Below, in pieces: positions 19,801-21,987 of a stretch of 21,987 nucleotides of DNA. Each line of letters opens with the position of its first letter. Position 1 is the first letter of the stretch. Below the pieces are notes generated by a model that did no database searches, was not told where the DNA came from, and saw only the letters and a list, made by a program, of their open reading frames with translations. Source of the stretch: Corinectria fuckeliana (taxonomy: Eukaryota; Ascomycota; Sordariomycetes; Hypocreales; Nectriaceae); assembly GCA_019137255.1 (NCBI GenBank), contig WPDH01000404.1:1-21987 (forward strand). The letters are read 5' to 3'. Made by a program: the position numbers and the translations under genes.

Positions 19801-20250
19801 AAATCTCTTTTTTCTTTTTAGTAAAAAGAGCCTTCTTACTATTATATTATAAGAGTAAGATCTTAAGACTATATTAATTTTATAGCTAGGCTTATAGCTT
19901 TCTAAATATACTTCTAATATTTAACTTTATTTTTAAGAGGTAAAAAAAGCATATTTTTATTATTATATTTATAAATAGGACCTAATAATAGTAGCTATTA
20001 TATATAAGTACTAAAAAGTAATAAAGATTATAATTTATTACTTTTCTAAGCTCTTAAGAGATATAGTTTAAAAACTTTCTTAAGACTATTATTATTACTT
20101 TTATTATAGTATAAACCTAATATTTCTTAAAAAGAGATCTCTTAACTCTTACTTTTAAACTTAATAAGACTAGCTAATTAAGAGCTTTTTATTTTATATA
20201 ACTATATTATTAATACTAAAGCTTAGTATTCTTTTTAAAGACTGTTCTAA
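16805..20250 (-). pseudogene. pol remnant of copia element 2 (integrase, reverse transcriptase, RNase H)
   Basis: Intact pol would have copied the element RNA to DNA and inserted it. On the minus strand the integrase core shows QNKSIKILERI (about 19720-19770, for the usual QNG-x-x-ER) and VVYLLN. Its C-terminal part is clear at about 19300-19540: RAYIRYLISYKS and YIIYILAT match the copia G-Y-x-x-x-Y-R-I-W-x-P pattern. The reverse transcriptase box at 17816-17830 reads YINNI in place of YVDDI, with both Asp changed to Asn. RNase H follows with TTRKFSQGQV at about 17250-17310 and an AKLVTTLQHINIY motif near 17000-17050. The frame closes near 16805. All stops are TAA or TAG, as RIP predicts. The element is dead. 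Confidence 0.75.
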
Positions 20251-20699
20251 GCTTTAAGGCTATTATAACTAAAGGGCTTTAAATAGATACTCTTATTAAA
20301 ATAACCTACTAGCTTATATAAAGCTATATAAAGGCTATTATCTTAGATAATCCTTTTATCTAAAAGACTTTTACTTTCTAATCTTAAATAATACTATTAC
20401 TATATATCTAAAAGCCTAAGATTATATTAAGATATATCTTTAGTATATAATAGATATACTTAAGTCTAATAAGCTTACCTCTAAGAAACTTAAGATATTA
20501 AACTCTTAGGTTAACTATATTTTAGCTTTTTATAAATATCTTATTATCTCTTATATAAGCAGTCTTTTTAACCTTCTAATTAAAGCCTTTTTTAGAGAAC
20601 TAGTTTATATAGTTAAAAAAGTAGTATAAGATACTAAAATTATAAATAGTAATATCTTTAATTATAAGGTTTATAAAGGTTATATTATATATAGCTATA

Positions 20700-21700
20700 T
20701 ATAGAGTATTTATATAAGAAATAAGGCCTAAAAGAGGGGTTTAATAAGTGATAGTAATTATTTTTACCTTTTTCTTTAGACTGCTAATTAGTATATAAGT
20801 TATCTTTTTTACTAGAGTTTAAGTATTAGCCTTTTTTAGCTCTTTTAGGTACTTATTAAACTACTTCTTAAAAGTCTTATTTTACTTAAGGTAAAAGTTT
20901 TAGCCTTTTAAGATATATTTCTTTTTATATAAGGCTAGAAAGTTAAAATATCTTTCTTACTATATAAGTATTTATATAAAATACCTTTTTTTATAGCTAA
21001 AATACTTTTAACTTATAGTTTTATTTTGCTAGCTTAACTAAAAAGAGTTTAATAACTTAAGAGCTATTATAAAGTAAGCTTAAGAAGAATTTAACTTTTT
21101 CTTTCTTATATTATTATAAAAAAGATATATAATCTTAAGTAAATTATTTATCTTTTTACTCTTACTTTTCTGCCTTATAATAAGCTTATCTTAAGTATAA
21201 TAAAACTCTTACTAAGGCTTTATTACCTTTAGGAACTCTCTTTTAGCCCTCTTCTTATTAATAATAATTATCTTATATATAATATAATTCTCTTAGGCCT
21301 TTTTAAACTAGTTAGCCTAAGCTTTCTAATCTTTTAACTCTTTCTTAGTTATTAAGGCTTAAAACTTTATCTTAATTTTATAGATATTATTCTTATCTTT
21401 AAGATTAATAAAAAGCTTAAAACAGTTAATAATCTTTTTAAAATCTTATATTTTTCTTATATATATAATATAACTACCTAAGAGGGTTTTTAAGATAAAT
21501 ATTTTAAGCTTATTTAGCTTTTTCTTCTTAAGAGTCTTATCTTATAAGCTTTTATTTTATTTTACTTACTAAAGTATAAATAGCCTGTTATTATTAGCTT
21601 ACTTAATATTATAGTCTTACTATTAATCTTTAAGGTTAAGCTAATAAATTTATATAGTAAGAGCCTTTTTCTTACTATTACTAATACCTAAAAAATCTAG
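20700..21700 (-). pseudogene. Probable gag remnant of copia element 2
   Basis: The minus strand carries a coherent Lys-rich reading (for example NKKRAKREFLKVIKP and LYKKKYILKG) upstream of the integrase region, where gag belongs in a copia element. I recognise no zinc knuckle, and Cys codons would have been lost to RIP. The assignment rests on position and frame coherence. Confidence 0.4.
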
Positions 21701-21987
21701 CTTTTTAGGCTTTAAGAAGAAGTCTCTCTTATTAATAACTAGTATAAGATTTAATACTAGATTATTAATACTTAATATAGTTTTTAAACTAATATATTTC
21801 TAGATTTTATATATTATAGCTAAAGTATAAATATACTTTAGCTATAAGGTTTATTTATTTATTTATACTTAATTTAGCTTATAGCTATTTAGTTTTTCTT
21901 CTAAGTAACTTAGACTAATTTATAATAAGAGGGAAAAACCCTAATAGTAAGCTATAAGATAAAAAACCTCTTACTACTCTTACCTAA

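Larger units (their letters stand above)
15887..21987 (-). mobile_element. RIP-degraded Ty1/copia element 2, reaching the window edge
   Basis: The minus strand reads through an LTR retrotransposon of copia order: a gag-like region at the right (about 20700-21700), integrase (about 19300-20200), reverse transcriptase (about 17600-18700) and RNase H (about 16830-17300), ending leftward at a probable 3' LTR. CpA and TpG are almost absent, so it is far more mutated than copia element 1. It is a different family: LTR sequence and length, polypurine tract and pol motifs all differ. The 5' LTR was not recognised in the last few hundred bases and probably lies past the edge or is mutated beyond recognition. 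Confidence 0.75.

Overview
The window looks like nuclear DNA of a filamentous ascomycete (Pezizomycotina; the class is not resolved). One GC-balanced island carries a single-copy gene, and on both sides lie very AT-rich blocks with almost no CpA or TpG. That is the signature of repeat-induced point mutation (RIP, mainly CpA to TpA). Reading these blocks while allowing for RIP shows that each is a dead transposable element.

Layout. (1) About 1-2550, minus strand: remnant of a Tad1-like non-LTR retrotransposon (LINE), cut by the window edge and recognised by ORF1 zinc knuckles. (2) About 2650-5561, minus strand: a RIP-degraded pogo/Fot1-like DNA transposon whose right terminal sequence escaped RIP. 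It is split by (3) a 1295-bp LTR-bounded non-autonomous element at 3040-4334 with a 5-bp target duplication. (4) 5562-6732: gene-free intergenic DNA. (5) 6733-12020, plus strand: a complete Ty1/copia retrotransposon with 114-bp LTRs, an initiator-tRNA-Met half-tRNA primer site, a polypurine tract and a perfect CATTG duplication, but a RIP-inactivated gag-pol. (6) 12593-15334, plus strand: an SSK1-type response regulator gene in two exons. (7) About 15887-21987, minus strand: a second, different copia element, running to or past the right edge.

The only intact gene is SSK1, the response regulator that carries phosphorelay signals to the HOG MAP-kinase cascade. It is untouched by RIP although RIP-degraded elements lie on both sides. 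The first copia element sits in its upstream region, 572 bp before the start codon, and moves about 1.2 kb of former upstream DNA more than 5 kb away. The SSK1 leader carries two candidate upstream ORFs; one ends in a TAATG overlap with the SSK1 start.

No tRNA, rRNA or CRISPR array was seen. I saw no unknown gene system; the interest lies in the layered transposon history around a stress-signalling gene.
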